Assembly: GCA_008360955.1 (NCBI GenBank)
Contig: LUCM01007323.1
Coordinates: 219,922 to 283,921, forward strand
DNA: 64,000 bases
DNA from: Fasciolopsis buskii
Taxonomy: Eukaryota > Platyhelminthes > Trematoda > Plagiorchiida > Fasciolidae
Reading direction: 5' to 3'
Shown here: positions 16,107 through 28,800 of the stretch, in pieces
Layout: each line of letters opens with the position of its first letter
How positions within the stretch are numbered: position 1 is the first letter of the stretch
Notes under the pieces: generated by a model
Seen by the model: only the letters and a program-made list of their open reading frames with translations
The model's database searches: none
What the model was told of the DNA's origin: nothing
Translations under genes and position numbers: made by a program

Positions 16107-16550
16107 TTGTGGTGTTACATGCATGACCGTGATACACAGGAACGTGTTGTGTTTATTGTTATGTGGTCTAGGATTTACATTGGGACGGAGGATGGGCAAG
16201 AGGAGTTGAAGGGCAACCACAAATTATTTTTGAGCTCACAGTGGAGGATTGTGAAGATGGATCGCGATAGCTTCCACAGCACTCAAGAAGTGATACTGCC
16301 AACTTAGACTGCTGACCTCTGACCTTATACAGAGTCTGGAAAGCTTGCATCATATTCATGGTACTAGGTGTGAAATGACTGCATTGTTAAGTGACTTGAC
16401 TGCTCCAGTGCCCAACCATGCAGGGTGGTGCTCACGGACGAGTTTTAGACAAGCTCTCTTGCCACACCCTCCGTCCAAATGCAAACCCTAGACCACAAAA
16501 CAATGAACACTACGTTCTACTGTATTCCGGGTTATAAATGTCACACTATA
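16107..16550 (-). pseudogene. Penelope-like element fragment with inverted end
   Basis: The minus strand from about 16460 to 16107 is homologous to the 3' end of the Penelope-like protein at 60 kb, covering the end of the GIY-YIG domain and the C-terminus. 16270-16430 aligns base by base with 60231-60425. Immediately right of it, 16463-16550 on the plus strand repeats the extreme C-terminal and 3' sequence in opposite orientation: ACCACAAAACAATGAACACT matches the complement of 16170-16150 and also matches 61032-61051. The fragment is therefore a short 3' piece with an inverted terminal segment, the same geometry as the larger copy at 60.9 kb. Stops and frameshifts abolish any coding. Penelope-like elements encode an RT joined to a GIY-YIG nuclease and carry pseudo-LTRs in direct or inverted orientation. 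Confidence 0.78.
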
Positions 16551-18070
16551 GGTCCCTAGTCTATTTTCCTTTTTTCTGCTCACTGAAATGTAATTGGGTT
16601 AACCTGAATTAGTCTGTCGTGCAATACAATAGCTCACATTTCCTCCGCACGCGAGTGATTGAAGGATACAATGGGATTACTAGAATAGGACTAATTTATG
16701 GATTATATGACCCCACAAATGCGACTCCAACTGGAGGCATTAAGGGCCGCAGCCATAATTACGCGGATTCGGAATTAACCACCTGTGCAAGTTTCGGAAA
16801 AACGCCCCGTGTGTGTGTTCACATCGAATTTGTATGACGGGTGAGAGGTTAGCTGCTTTCATGTCACGCACTGCGGTGTAAATCGCTTGTAAGTCGTTTG
16901 AATATTATAAATAAACAAACAGCTATGTTGAGCGGCCAGAAGCCCTTTGGTCGTTCTCGCTTAATAAAGCTGGGTGGGATTGAACTAAAATCAAGGCGAT
17001 CGGCTAATGACGCTAGTTACTGATTGTGATAACCAAATTTTAAAACAAAAACAGGTCGGAACGACACACTAAGTCATCTGTCTGGTAAGCTGCATGCCTG
17101 GTTCATCTACCCCGATGTATGAGATATTGACGAATAAACGACGGGTTTTCTTAGAAAAAAATAGACCTCACAACGACTCTCAAAACCAGAGTACGAAATG
17201 GAACGCTTACAGTCAGTATAAGAATCAAGAATTTTAAGCGGCGCATATGATTTGGTGCTGCATACAGCAGTGTACTTTAGCCAAACGACCAGGAATGAAA
17301 CGGACGCAATGTGTAAGGATTTCAACGGAGGGTTTTTGGTAAATCATGAATTATTTGGTGAATGCGTCGAAATTTTGAAGTCCTGCCTCTACCTTACTCA
17401 TATTAAAGAATGTGATGTCAAGAAGATATCTGAAGTCAAATAAAGAGATGCATTCATATGCAATAAAAGGACGCAGATCCCCCACTGCATATAAAGTAGA
17501 ACTTTTGTGTGACGGGAAAGGAAAAGAGCTCACACAAAGTTTGCTATTACTACGGTTGGAACAGAATAAGAATCTTGTGGATGGTAAGAAAAAATGGTCT
17601 ATAGACCAGCACAGCATATGACTTGGAGATCGAGGCAGAGGAATCCAGAAGAAAGCAGGTAAAATAGCACGAACACAATCATACAATAAGTGTCCGTGTA
17701 TATATATAAAGCGACCAAAATCCACAAATGTCGAATGAGAGGTCGATTAACCGCACTATGAAGACCCACGAGTGATAAACGCATTAATAAAGCATCTCAG
17801 AGCGCATCATTAAATCACCAATGGTGGACTGCGTCCATGTCCACGAAAACCAAGAAGTTGGATAATTATCATTCTGTAGGGATAGAGGACAACGGACATG
17901 GAAATTGCAGTGTGGAAAACATCCTTAAAACCCCCAATATCAATCACAAAAGTGTTGCTGAAAGGACAAGAATCTTGATGTTATCTAACCAACGGAATCA
18001 TCTAGACAGAAAGTCTATGAGATTTCCCACATTACAAACATCAACCCCAGTGAACAGAAGCCATTCAAAG
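16551..18070. other. Intergenic, no gene recognised
   Basis: AT-rich sequence with several short open frames on both strands that carry no known motif. An open frame at 17837-18217 runs into the repeat described next. Confidence 0.55.
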
Positions 18071-18197
18071 TACCCCAAACGTTTCAATATAGGTATCATG
18101 ATGCGCCATCAACTGATGGAGGCCACGGTCTCGAAAACTCAATCACCCTATGGTCAAGAATGGGGAGCCCGAATGGATGGTCCATCGAATATATTCC
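18071..18197 (+). repeat. Unclassified repeat, copy A (partner at 41674)
   Basis: This 127-bp segment starts TACCCCAAAC and ends GATGGTCCATCGAAT-A-TATTC. It aligns without large gaps to 41674-41799 in the same orientation. The strongest blocks are at the two ends. Flanking similarity fades quickly. The family is not recognised; neither strand gives a protein I know. Confidence 0.6.
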
Positions 18198-21100
18198 AAC
18201 AAATTGCTAAAAGCTGAAAAATGACACAGCAACAGTGGCGACGAAAGGAAATAATTTTCTTGGCTCTTCTAATTACTGCAATGCTTTGAACTGGTGTTTA
18301 TATTTTGTTTTGTCACCCAAGTGACTCAACTATGGAAAACAGCGACACACAGCTATACATCGGATAACAGACAAATGAAGTGTGTATCAAATATCATCAC
18401 CAGATGCCACATAGAGCACGAGTAAAGACACAAGACGTCATCACCCAAAGAATCAACAACGGCTATGTCAAAAGCACCCCCTAACAGGAAAAGATGGCGG
18501 TGGTACCAAACAGGAGCGGGAGAACCAGAAATCAGATAGCATAACTCCCCCAACTAAGGGTGGCAGTTCAAGTCGTCACTCCGGATCAACGCAGCCAAAG
18601 GGAACCCCAAAGGAACGAAAGTGAGATTGTATGGCACACAGTCAAAACAACCCGGGAATGCTCAGCTAATCAGAAAATGCATCAGGCGTGAGAGTGGCCC
18701 GGCAATGAACAATATACACGGCCGAGCATGGTCTGGGGATTGTGACTTGTTTCACTTCGCAATAGACGTGTGAACCACCCTGTTGCCTTCTTGCTGCAAT
18801 ATGTACTTGATAACCTAGTATGTGTAAGTCAACCAGAAGGGCCTTACGGCGTAAGTCAGTTTTGACACAAGGCAGTCCGACAGCGTGATGCGTGAATCGA
18901 AAGTTTCACCATCATCTCGAGGCTGTGGGGCACTTTTTGTTGTCATGACCGCTGAACAAACCTAGCTGGCAATTCTGATTAGCCTGGACGGAAAATGTCA
19001 GTCCTGTGATAATGCAAACGCCTTCCAATTGCAAAGACTGGCTTCAGACCCTCGCTGCGGCGGAGACTTCGCACCATTGACGGGGTCCAATAAAAGCAAA
19101 ACTCTAATCGAGTGCCCTCTGCGTGCAACGTTGACTGGATCTCCCGGGATTTGAGTGACTGGCGGGTTCCGAAGGACAGCCACCCTAGCAAAGAAGTCAC
19201 TATAAAATTAAAAATAACAGAAAAGGCAAACGATTTAGTAGAAAACAAACATGGGCAACAATTTTCGTGATCTTGAAATGCGGAGAACTTGGTCGTCTCT
19301 CCAACACATTTGTAAACTTTGTCAAAACAGTTTGGCGCAACATTGCACGTTTTGTCGCCCGCAGATTGAACTGGCTTTCAGAAAAAAAGGAACTTTTAGA
19401 TCCCAGCGAGTCAGTTTCAGATGGTTGAATGGATATCACCGGCAAATTCAGTCCTCGTGTCTTATTTTTTAAAGCTGTTGATGTTGACCACTTTCCGTTT
19501 GGAAACCTCTGGTCATCCAGGAAATCAACTGGCGAAACCATAGCAATAAAAAGAATTGTGTCATAATTGTATCGGAGCCCGAGTTTCAACCGTAGTGTCG
19601 TAAAGACAGTGTGCCTCGTCAAATGTTGTGTAAACTTTAATTGTTCGGCAATACAGTGTAGTCAGAATAGTTGCTTATTCGTCAGCGCAACGGTCTTTGC
19701 GAATACCCTGTCTCAGAACTGGAGTATCATCCCAGTCTCTTTAGCCTGAAAAACAATCTCGAGAAAGGTTATCCTGTAGTAACGGAAAAGTGGACCAATT
19801 AACTTTTCTCGACTAAACTTTGCTGTCCAATTGCACATGGTTATACACATCAATTTTTTTGTTTGCAAACAAAAAATACTTCTTCGCCAAAGATGTCTAG
19901 TAAAAAATTCGAATATATTTTAGACACGACAAATGTGCTCCAACCTTAACCGGTATATGCAACGATGAATGCAGTACTGACTTGAGTATAACAACACAAG
20001 CTCATATCACTATCCTCTCTTGTCATCTGTCCGCGAACAAATAAGACAATGCAAAAGCATTTGGTGCTCCTCTCATTTGCCTTCTTATTTATAATACTTT
20101 AGTTGGTCGTAAAAACAGGTGGTTTGAATGGCTGCTTCAGTTTGTCCAATATTTCTCAAATCCCACCGGGTTTGTTTGGCTAATTTGCCTCTCTCTCCCT
20201 AAAGTCTTACTTTGAAAAACGATTAACATTTTTTGGCTTCTCTGCAGGTTGTTGCTTGCCTGGATTTTACAAAACGAAGCTTAATGACAAATGTTTGTGA
20301 AAAAAGAAAAGCTGAATGGCAGTCAAAAAACGGGCACTCGTTCTCGATGAATTCTTCTCACGGATACCTTGTTCAGAAAATTCACTGCATCTGTTCATAA
20401 CAAATTTATATTCAAATGGTTTATTGTGTATTACTGACAAAACAATTCTGTCTGTTTTTCGAGGATTAGAAATTCGAACGAGGAGTAGGACTAGAGGAGC
20501 AGCTTTTCCAAACGGAAATTTAAGAACTGGGTTCACCCAAGATCACCACTCTTTAGTTTCAACTCGAACTGACAAATTTCGAAAGACTTATTGGCTAACG
20601 ACATTTATGTACACAGATAACTGAAAAATCTATACCATAATATTGAGATATGGATTCGCAAATTATAGTGAAAACACTTCTTGTAAGTGCTAACTGAAGA
20701 TCCGTCCTTGATTTTGTTCGTACTACAGCCTAGTCATTTCCAACAATGCATCTGATTATTGGGTCATCTGTTTGAGCCCTGCAATCCTTTTGTCATTGTA
20801 GTCAAGCCTTTGAGACAATCACCTTCGTCAATTCGTGGCACACGCTAGGCATGCTTTGAGGGATTTTGGGTATGTTGAGTGGTTTCTGTTAACCGGAGTT
20901 CACTGATATTCAGATTTTCAACGTGGTCAGTTTCACGGATGCTTTCTTATCTATTCGATTAGTTGGTCAAAACTCTATTTACTTATATTTCCAGTAATGT
21001 ATTCGTGAATGGCTTTAGGGTTTTACATTTCTGTTGATTGCAGTCCAATTTTCCATCTCTCCTTCTTCCATTCTTATAGTGATATGTATCCGAACCCTCG

Positions 21101-23737
21101 GATGTCAGTGGACAGTGATTCACTCCGGCAGATGGTTTCATAAGGACTCACTTAAGCGGGACTTCTACTGTTGGGGCATCGAATCCGGTGAATTTCGATC
21201 ACACCCATGTATACACACACGGAAATAAGGGTTGTAATTAACAAAGTTGATGCATTCCTTACATCATCAAAATATCCGTGGAGCAAGTGTGTAGTTCCGG
21301 TTGACTGTGGAGGAAGTCAGAAACAACCTTCTCTCGACTGGTTGGAATTGAGTCTAGGTAAGGAACAGTCGATTTCCTATAGATAATCCTTCCGGAGATT
21401 ATGTTTTTTCATTGGGGGAGTTGAGTGGCCTCTTCGGACAACGTTCTTTTCTCTTGTTACTGATTCATTTATTAGTATAACAACAGTGAACGCCATTTTC
21501 AAGAAGGGGGCTGCGGCCAACAGAGGACTACCAGGTTAGGAAGCGGACTGACAACGAAAGGATCTGACCCCACGACATTCATTTCCAGACTCTGCGACCT
21601 TATTCGTACGACAATCGCCGCAATTTAGCATGAAATAACTTCATGAATGGGACCACGATCATTGAATTGGATGTCAGGCACCGCCAACTAACATCGGCTA
21701 TACGGAGGAGACGAAATCGCGACTGACAGCTTTCCCTGTAAACTATGGGATCGAATATTGTTACTTGGTTACTCACGAGGTGGAAATTTTCCCAATACAG
21801 TGGGTGATGGTTTCATTGGAAACACTCCTCGTCTGAGCTTTTGCGCACGTTGGGTGGTGTGACTTTGTCAACAGAATGCTGAATATTATATACTTAACCG
21901 AAAAAATGCCGAACCCATTTATTATCTCGTTTTGTGACCGAAACAGTGTGAGTCAAGTTGAAGGTCGATGTTGGAAGACTGTGACTATAATTCAATCACC
22001 ACAAGAAATTACACCACGGACCCCCTTTTTCTTCGGTCCTAGTAGCACCATGAGTATTCTCTCTTGACCTTCCAAACCATAACTAGTTATATATATATTC
22101 GACTCTCTCTCGTTTCTTTTTTCGTGGAGCTACGCGTTTGTCTAACCAGCTTTCGTCGCTCGTCTGTTTACGTGCGCATCTTTACTCTGGACGGCAGTTC
22201 CACCTGCCTAAGAGCCACCGACTTTTAAGTGACAAACTGAAACCGCCAAGTTGTTTGGTGTATATTTTCACTTATCTGTAATGTTAGGCTTGGGGCCTTT
22301 TTGTCCTTGTTTTGGTATATCCGCTTCCCACGATGGCATAGGTTGGTTTCTCAACTACGTTAAATGAATGGCCCTTAGCCTTCCGGTTCTTGTGAGAAAC
22401 AAACCTCATTTGCGTGGCTGTCCAGGTTAGGTATGTATGCACTAGCCGTAGTCTTTCTATTCACCTTTAACCTTTCCATCTGCCTTATGAACACTGCTAC
22501 TTCTTTTCCTGATTGCTCAGTTTCTTTCGTTAAAAAAATTGAATTTTCTTTTGTACCCTTGCTTCTGTATGGCTTGACATAATCCTTTTGAAAAGTCTGA
22601 TATCAGATCACAGTTTTATGGTAATGGATGCTCGAAAAGATTTGAGATTTGTTGTCAGCTATTTGAATTGGCTGTCATCTGAAATACGTTCAGTTTCATT
22701 GACTTGGAGTCGGGTGAGAGCTCGGCGAGTGATCCATTAGCTGGAAAGCCATCCTAATACAACAATAGTAATTCAAATGAATTTCATTATTACCTTAGTT
22801 TACTTCGTACTTTGGATCTTTGATTCAGATTCCACGTGGGGATTAACCGCTGATGTCCATCTCAGTACTCGTTGCGTACTAACTGAGCCGCTTGCGCTAG
22901 CCAAGTGGTACCTAGCTAAAAGGACATCACCAAAGACGCAGAAGCCGTGGACAATCCGGCCCAATAAAAGTGCACCGGTTCTCACTTAGGCAGTAGACAA
23001 CTGCGCTCAGTATGTGGCTCGTGTTTTGGGTTAGCCGAGTTACATACAAAGCAAGCTGCATCTAGTTGACAGGAGAAGTGAATCGGAAATTAATTTGTCA
23101 TCGTTGTTGCAAAGATGAGTAAAATGAGGCGAAAGTATGCATCTCTAGTAGAGTCAACCAAACAGATTGTTAGAAAGCATTAATGGTTATCAATGAGGTC
23201 GAAATCTGAGCAAACGTAACTCAGTACTTCTGATTAGCCTAAATGGGATCTTGTGGGGCGGTGGTAACACCTACACCTGCTAGACATGCCAAGTTTCAAA
23301 CGGTGGTTGGGATACCACTACTGATGAACGAGGAACATGAGTCTGGTACTTCTCGGGTGTGAGGTTAACCGGATGACTGGAGGTCTGCTCGTAACAACTG
23401 AAGTTCGAGAGGCAGTCATTCAACCACACCGTGGTCACAAGTAATTGTAAACTATGTACAAAAGTGTCGAGTCAGACGGTTTAGCGAGCCTTCTAGTTCA
23501 AAGTATGCAACGCACGGCCCCGGGCAAAAATTATTTTGCGGTGGCTAGGTTGACGTGGTGGAAAAAATCTTTGACAGATTGCCTCTGACAATAAAAACCA
23601 AACAGACAGACTCGTCAGCGATAGCACTATTAGATTATGTAGTTCGGGAAATTATTCATCGTGTGACATCAACGATGAACTCAACAGTAAAAACCATGGG
23701 AGCACCTTCCAGCTATTTCATCCATGTTAGCGGTGAT
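18198..23737. other. Long intergenic stretch, no gene recognised
   Basis: No host exon can be supported. A perfect 22-bp palindrome of A/T runs around TTTGCAAA lies at 19855-19876. A short IFKKG-like reading near 21500 is too little to call a LINE. Sequence near 22080-22560 is pyrimidine-rich. Confidence 0.6.
19855..19876. repeat. Perfect 22-bp palindrome
   Basis: Two 11-bp arms, TTTTTTGTTTG and its complement, meet with no spacer. It could form a hairpin or cruciform. No associated element is seen. Confidence 0.85.
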
Positions 23738-23822
23738 CCGTAATGTCTTCGCCGTACTTGGTCAACCCGCAGAGAAGTCATTTATTGGAGGGAGTGAGCT
23801 GTTATACACCTGCCGCCCGACC
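23738..23822 (+). repeat. R-family repeat, partial copy 1
   Basis: TCTTCGCCGTACTTGG, then CCGCAGAGAAGTCAT and GAGCTGTTATACACC, follow the same order as 52709-52770. Only the left half of the family is present. Related copies are at 48488, 52695 and 53856/54195. Confidence 0.55.
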
Positions 23823-23910
23823 ATGTCATTGGTTCGGAGTTCATTCATTCAACTCGGCTTCTCGTCCAAGTTTGCATCCCATTTGGAGTGCGGTTTATTG
23901 GAAATAATAG

Positions 23911-24027
23911 CGTAAGCCCCACGACAGAAAGTTTGATCGAAGCGTACCCACCAAATTGACCCAAATCAAACAAAGGCGGATCCAAACTACTACGGTACTA
24001 TTTGGAACAAATTAACTATGTACAACA
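23911..24027 (-). repeat. Short LTR-like direct repeat, 3' copy
   Basis: A core of about 104 bp (23912-24015) matches 25725-25828 with a single substitution. On the plus strand it runs from CGTAAGCCCC to GTACAACA. The partner starts TGTAAGCC and ends CAACA, giving the TG...CA ends typical of LTRs. It closes the Gag-protease element on the minus-strand 3' side. Confidence 0.7.
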
Positions 24028-25723
24028 ATCAAAGAAGTCAACGTCGAGTCTGTAATTCCGGAATTCCGTGTTACCGTACCGTTGACAGTCGAAATTGACA
24101 GCAAAACAGGAGAGGCCCTGAAGCCTACTAACTCTAGGACGTCCCTCTGAACGACACATCTGAACCTGTATCCAGTAAGGCATAGGTTTCCACGCAACCC
24201 TATGGTTCTTCAATTCTCAATGGTAGAATGCCCAGACTAATACGAGATTCGGATCTTAGAGTGGCAGCACAATGGTTGGGTGACTGATCGACTGGCTTTG
24301 CAACGGGTGTGCGGTGATTGTCATACCGTTTCTCTCTATCCGTGTCGGGCATATTCCGGCCGGCAAGTTGTTTACCCACATCATGCAGTAATGGATGGTG
24401 TCTACTTCGACAACCAGGGTTGGAACATGGTTCGGTCACGGAGCACTGCGTTGACAAATGTCTGCACCTCAAAAAAGAATAACATGCCTTCACCCCCTTA
24501 AGCAAATTCCATTTTCCAAGTATATCAGTGGACAGGAAACGAAAGCATTTATCCAGCATGCGAAATCAATTGCAGACCGGGCATTTTTCTGCGGAGGTTC
24601 GTGGAACAAACCCCTCTGTCGCATTAAAGAGTGAGGCATCTGAATGATTATTCCGTGAATTCTTTTTCCAATTAGGTGTTCACATGATCTAAGGAAGCCG
24701 GCTGTCAGATGCCAGCTTACCAAACCTACTTCGGAAGATTCGCGCCTCACGAGACGCCAATGCCTGTAGATCACTGAACTTAGAGCCTTTTCCGCACCCC
24801 AACATATCATCGACCGACCTAGTCCGCAACTCCTGGATCTGGTTGGATAACGCTTGTACGACCTGTTCCATCGCTGGCAATGAATTCAGATCCCCTAGGC
24901 AATTCATTTGCGTGAGAGCAACCTCGCAGTTGAGCAGTTTAACGACAGCTTCGCCAACGCGTCAGAGCCCTCGGGAACTGTCTTCAATCCCTTCAATGAG
25001 CCATCAATCAACGATCTAGCAACCACGCGTTCTTATCTATACAGATCTCTCAGAACGTCTCTGACCTTCTTATAAGCAACTTCTGGAGGCAGCAAGATGC
25101 ACTCCTCCATGGCATCCCTGGTTTGCCCCTTGCAATAGTGTACTAGATACAGGAGACTTTACCCGTCGTCTCTATGTAATATTCAAACTGCTTAACGAAT
25201 CACCAGTGAGAAGTGTTACCAGTGGAAAATTCCAGTTCTACCTTGGGCAGGTCCACTCGATAGTTAATTGCGCCTACTGTGATCGAATGAACTGAAGCCT
25301 CAAATGTCGGTTCCATTTGCACACGGCAATCTCCCAAGTATCGAGACAGGTGTTCCTCGCCAACCATCTCATTTTTGCAACTATCCAAAACTGGAGCATT
25401 TTCTTCCTCTTCTGCAAGTGCTAGCTTCAGTTCCGCCATCTCAGTTTCGCTCTTCTCGAGAAGCTTTCGCTGTGCATCCAGTTCTAGTTTTTCTTTCAGC
25501 TGCCTTTATTTCAAACGAGCTGGCAACAATACACTCCTAGGCTTATGGGAAACCGAACAATTCCTAGAATGGCCTGACAAAACTGAACCAGGAAGAAAGA
25601 TACAACCAAAATCTACAGCAAAACGGTTTGGTTCACCCGGGAGTTGCTTTCCCCGGGCTCGCCTGCATCGGCCGTTTGACGGCGTAGTTTCATTTTCGAA
25701 TCCTTGCCCAGGCTGTTGAGGAC
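24028..25723 (-). pseudogene. BEL/Pao-type Gag and aspartic protease, decayed, no pol
   Basis: On the minus strand, broken frames spell a BEL/Pao Gag followed by the start of the protease. In order they are an ATG at 25692 with a short leader, a charged coiled-coil region with LEKSETEMAELKLALAEEE near 25460-25405, a DUF1759-like Gag core with DLPKVELEF (about 25255-25229) and FVKQFEYY, a segment NCLGDLNSLPAMEQVV near 24900, a degraded zinc knuckle ending CRSRHHPLLH near 24400, and the retropepsin-like DUF1758 domain with ISLGILPLRI and the active site YALLDTGSDV (Asp-Thr-Gly at 24172-24164), then LSTVNGTVTRNSG near 24080. Gag packages element RNA and the protease matures the polyprotein. The 3' repeat follows directly; RT, RNase H and integrase are absent. 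Several stops and frameshifts occur, so it is not translatable as it stands. Confidence 0.8.
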
Positions 25724-25838
25724 TGTAAGCCCCACGACAGAAAGTTTGATCGAAGCGTACCCACCAAACTGACCCAAATCAAACAAAGGCGGATCCAAAC
25801 TACTACGGTACTATTTGGAACAAATTAATTGTGCAACA
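25724..25838 (-). repeat. Short LTR-like direct repeat, 5' copy
   Basis: This 115-bp repeat has plus-strand ends TGTAAGCC and GCAACA, so TGT...ACA on either strand. It pairs with 23911-24027, and Gag starts about 30 bp inside it. No target-site duplication is visible beside either repeat, and no convincing primer-binding site. Confidence 0.7.
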
Positions 25839-28800
25839 GTTAAACCTCAACAGTGTTCCTTTCGGGCTATGTTACTCCGCTTTCCGACAACAAACCACGT
25901 GAACATCAAAAAGTCTCAAATATAGTCAACCAACGATAAACCCACGCTCGTGTCAATGGCAAGTCCAGGTTGTCAACGCTGCAGTCAAATTGATGCAATA
26001 AAATACCAGCTTTGTCCCACAGAAGGCAGTTAGCGATGAGTGGATGGTGCAGAAATGGGGAAATGTAAATGTTTGGTTTGAATCTCCTTACCGGAACTCC
26101 TTACAAACGATGATTCCTGACAAAGATGAAGTGGATCCTTGATGAGGAGAAAAACTGTGAACCCAGAAAACAAGGTAGAAAACCATAACAAAAACAAACG
26201 TGTATTGCACGCATTCCGGAGCACTAGAAAACATTTTTAGGAGTCTGTGGAAAAAGTCATCTGATATTCCATGAATCATAATCTACCGAGATGAGTTTAT
26301 TCTCGTTTACGTCTTATCCAACGCCGGAAAAAGGGTAAATCAATCACCTTTCAGTGACAAAATAACCACCATAAAGTTTTTGCACAATTATTATTGTTCG
26401 TCTTTTCTTCTCTGATAAATTGTCTACGGTTTCTCACGAATTCTTTCGAAGACATGTGAAAGATATTATCGTGTATTTTGTGATCTTTCACGTAGTATGG
26501 TGTGCATCCATCAAGCAATGATCTACTCCAAAGGCATGGGCAACACCAGTTGATATTTTTAATTCATTTGAAACAGGAACGCCTAAAATAACTCGTGTTA
26601 AGTCTGGTTACCTTTTCACTCTAAAAATTATTTTCTACTCAAGCGATGTAAATTTATAAAAATATATTGTTACTAATGCAATCAAAGTAAGTAGTAACTG
26701 GGATACATTTTTATGTCTTATCTGTGGACCAAATCCATGAGCAAGTATTTTAAACCAGTTGAATTGGTATGCCCATACCTGCTGTTCCATGTTCGAATTT
26801 TAAAAAAATTCCACATTCATGGAACCTTACACTCAAAGAAAAAGTGGCCTAACATCTACTTTACAGTAATCTAATTACACGATTTCGAAAAAGACAACTA
26901 AAAAAGTAATCACTTTGATATTAAGCAAGTTCCTTTGGTAAAGATTTGGCCGCAGATATCGTTTAGCGGAAATGGGATAAATTAAGACAACGAAATTGCT
27001 GGATCCTGAAACCTAGGTAGGTGACTCACGGGAATGGATGGCGCTGGTCAGGGGAAAACATCTAGTCTGGGTCTGGTGGGAAGTCAGAGGTTCAGTGTTT
27101 GCGGCTCTGTGGGAATGAGCGATTCATCGAAGTTCGACAGTCTCCCGTACGCTGTTTTACATTCAAAATGTGACTGGAAAGTGATCCAAATTTTTCAGCG
27201 TACCCTCCGTAATATTGGTGACGTCTATTTTCATTAAGACTTTGAAAGCAACACTTGAATTATTCATATGCTGATTGAAAGTAAAGTGATCATTCGGTAA
27301 AAGGAGGTGGACGCTCCAGGTGTCAGATAGCTTTGAACTACCAACCGACACACGCACCCATACCCAGAGAAAGGCAGAAACTTCTGTTCGCAACTCTTAT
27401 GAATTCTCCTCATGTAGCAGGATTACTATTACTTGTTATTACCATTAGCATTATCACTGGATAAACGTTTGATCATTCACTGTTTGGTAAGTGGGAGACT
27501 TGAAAGACGGCGCAAAATTCTCAGAAAATGTTGTTCTATCATTTTGTTTCAGCCTTCGAACTATCAGTGGAACTTTGGAGGCGAATGCCTGACACTGTAT
27601 AGAGCTTAGTTTTATGGTCGTGCGAAAAATCGTAAGCGACTGTACCACGCTGACAAATGCACGAGCACGACCATTCCGCGTGATCAGTTGGCTGGACGCA
27701 ATAGGGAAAAATAGGATGAGACGAAATTACCACGTCAGTAAACACTGGCACAGCACACACGAAAGGAAGCACTAGGCAAGTAGATTAATGGTTGAGGATT
27801 CATCGTGGTAAAGTGATTTTGCCAATAGTCTGCTGCTTGCGTTGTTCAAAGAATAAAATGGCCTCCAATTAAAGTCGTCCCCACCCATTTTGACAAATGC
27901 ATGAAGTTTATTGTAATATTTTAATGTTATTAGATATGTACAACGAAGAAACAATGGTTGCCCTGTCGATTTCCCCTTTTTCAAACGAATAAGAAATGAA
28001 CAAACCACAAAAGCTTATCAAAGCCAGATGAGTCAATTGAAGTCAACAAAGATAGCCCAAGTATGCGAACTCATAGAAGCGGTCATTTTTGTGCAAATTC
28101 TCAACAGCCAGTTCCGTTCAACATCACACGAATGATTAACGAATCTAATGTGACCGCTTTTTATCCATCCAAGTTGATGAGACAGAAAAGTGGACATCAG
28201 TGCAACCCAAAGTCATAATGAAAAAGCTTAAATTATCTTCCTTCTAAATCTGATTCTGTTTTAAGCTAAGTCAAATCCTATCATGTGCCAGATTACCTGC
28301 TAGGAACTCATTAAATGGGTCGTCTAATTGGTAATTCCACTTCTATTGTTGGGATGGTTGAGTCTTCGGGGTGCTCACTTCCGTCAGATCGCGGCACATC
28401 GTGATGCTCGTCCTGAAAGCGTTGGGATACGCTGAATGATTTATGTTAGGCCAACTTCACTGATTTGATGACTGGAATGTGTGAAACTCATAGGCATTCT
28501 TTCGAATATTGGACCTTTTAGCGAATATTAGCAAGGTGGCACATATATTAATGAATTCATGATTGGCATTATGGTTCTACAGTTTTGTTGCTGATTGAAA
28601 TGCAGTTATCCATCGCTCCGTCCCGGATTTTTACAGGCTAATATTTTTCCGACCTCTCGGTTGTCCGGGCACGATGACGTGGTCCATCGACCTAGGACTC
28701 ATTCTCATCATTTTACGCACTTACAGAGCGAGAGAAGAAAAATGCCGGAGCACAGATACAACCTAATATATTCCTCGTCAATAATTTGCGTCCATGGTAC

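Noticed and set aside
21480..21560. NAIFKKGAAANRG reading resembling a LINE RT segment
   Set aside because: Isolated match; neighbouring frames give no further RT motifs.
25690..25723. TGGGCAAGGATTCGAA on the minus strand just inside the 5' repeat, possible primer-binding site
   Set aside because: The implied tRNA 3' end has the wrong spacing between T-loop and CCA, so the match is not credible.
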